NCBI GenBank assembly: GCA_022703745.1 | Contig: JAKLDB010000005.1 | Span: 10,560-16,171, forward strand | Origin: Patescibacteria group bacterium | GTDB lineage: Bacteria > Patescibacteriota > Kazan-3B-28 | Length of the DNA: 5,612 nt | Reading direction: 5' to 3' | Shown here: positions 5,600 through 5,612 of the stretch, one piece after another | Position numbering within the stretch: position 1 is the first letter of the stretch | How the letters are laid out: every line of letters begins with the position of its first letter | The notes under the pieces: model-generated | What the model was told of the DNA's origin: nothing | Seen by the model: the letters and a program-made list of their open reading frames with translations, nothing else | The model's database searches: none | Translations under genes and position numbers: made by a program

Positions 5600-5612
5600 T
5601 ACTCTCCTCCAA

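Noticed and set aside
5595..5612. Possible 3' end of an upstream gene (minus-strand codons reading LEEST then TAG)
   Set aside because: Six codons at the window edge are too little to tell a gene end from chance, and GGAGGAG there could also be a purine-rich untranslated stretch.

Overview
The window is a compact, minus-strand stretch of a bacterial chromosome (AT-rich, standard genetic code). Every convincing gene reads right to left: ftsZ, nrdR, nrdJ (class II, adenosylcobalamin-dependent ribonucleotide reductase), an unrecognised 207-residue helical protein, a small DUF167/YggU-family protein, and the first 13 codons of a further gene that runs off the left edge. The plus-strand reading frames are all shadows of these genes. 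Short spacers, the order ftsZ-nrdR-nrdJ, dependence on a B12-type reductase and a short FtsZ tail would suit a small-genome lineage such as Patescibacteria/CPR. That placement is an inference from gene content, not a phylogenetic result.

Right part (about 4345-5612): ftsZ is transcribed from a strong sigma70-type promoter (TTGACA, 18 bp, TACAAT). Its -35 lies inside a perfect 25-bp palindrome, and a second small inverted repeat sits near the predicted start of transcription. The promoter position shows that translation starts at the ATG at 5496, not at the farther upstream ATG. ftsZ ends at a clear intrinsic terminator (4345-4377).

Middle (about 4228-4344): a short intergenic region holds two tandem NrdR-box-like operators whose starts lie 33 bp apart, sharing an exact 9-bp direct repeat. 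They fit autoregulation of nrdR together with nrdJ.

Left part (1-4227): nrdR, nrdJ, the unknown gene, the DUF167 gene and the partial gene are separated by 9, 8, -1 and 16 bp, so they probably form one operon. The operon's core function is deoxyribonucleotide supply under NrdR control, placed next to the cell-division gene. The unknown helical protein is the only full-length gene here without a recognised family. I see no mobile element, CRISPR array, RNA gene or defence system. Overall this is an ordinary core-genome region; its most interesting parts are regulatory.
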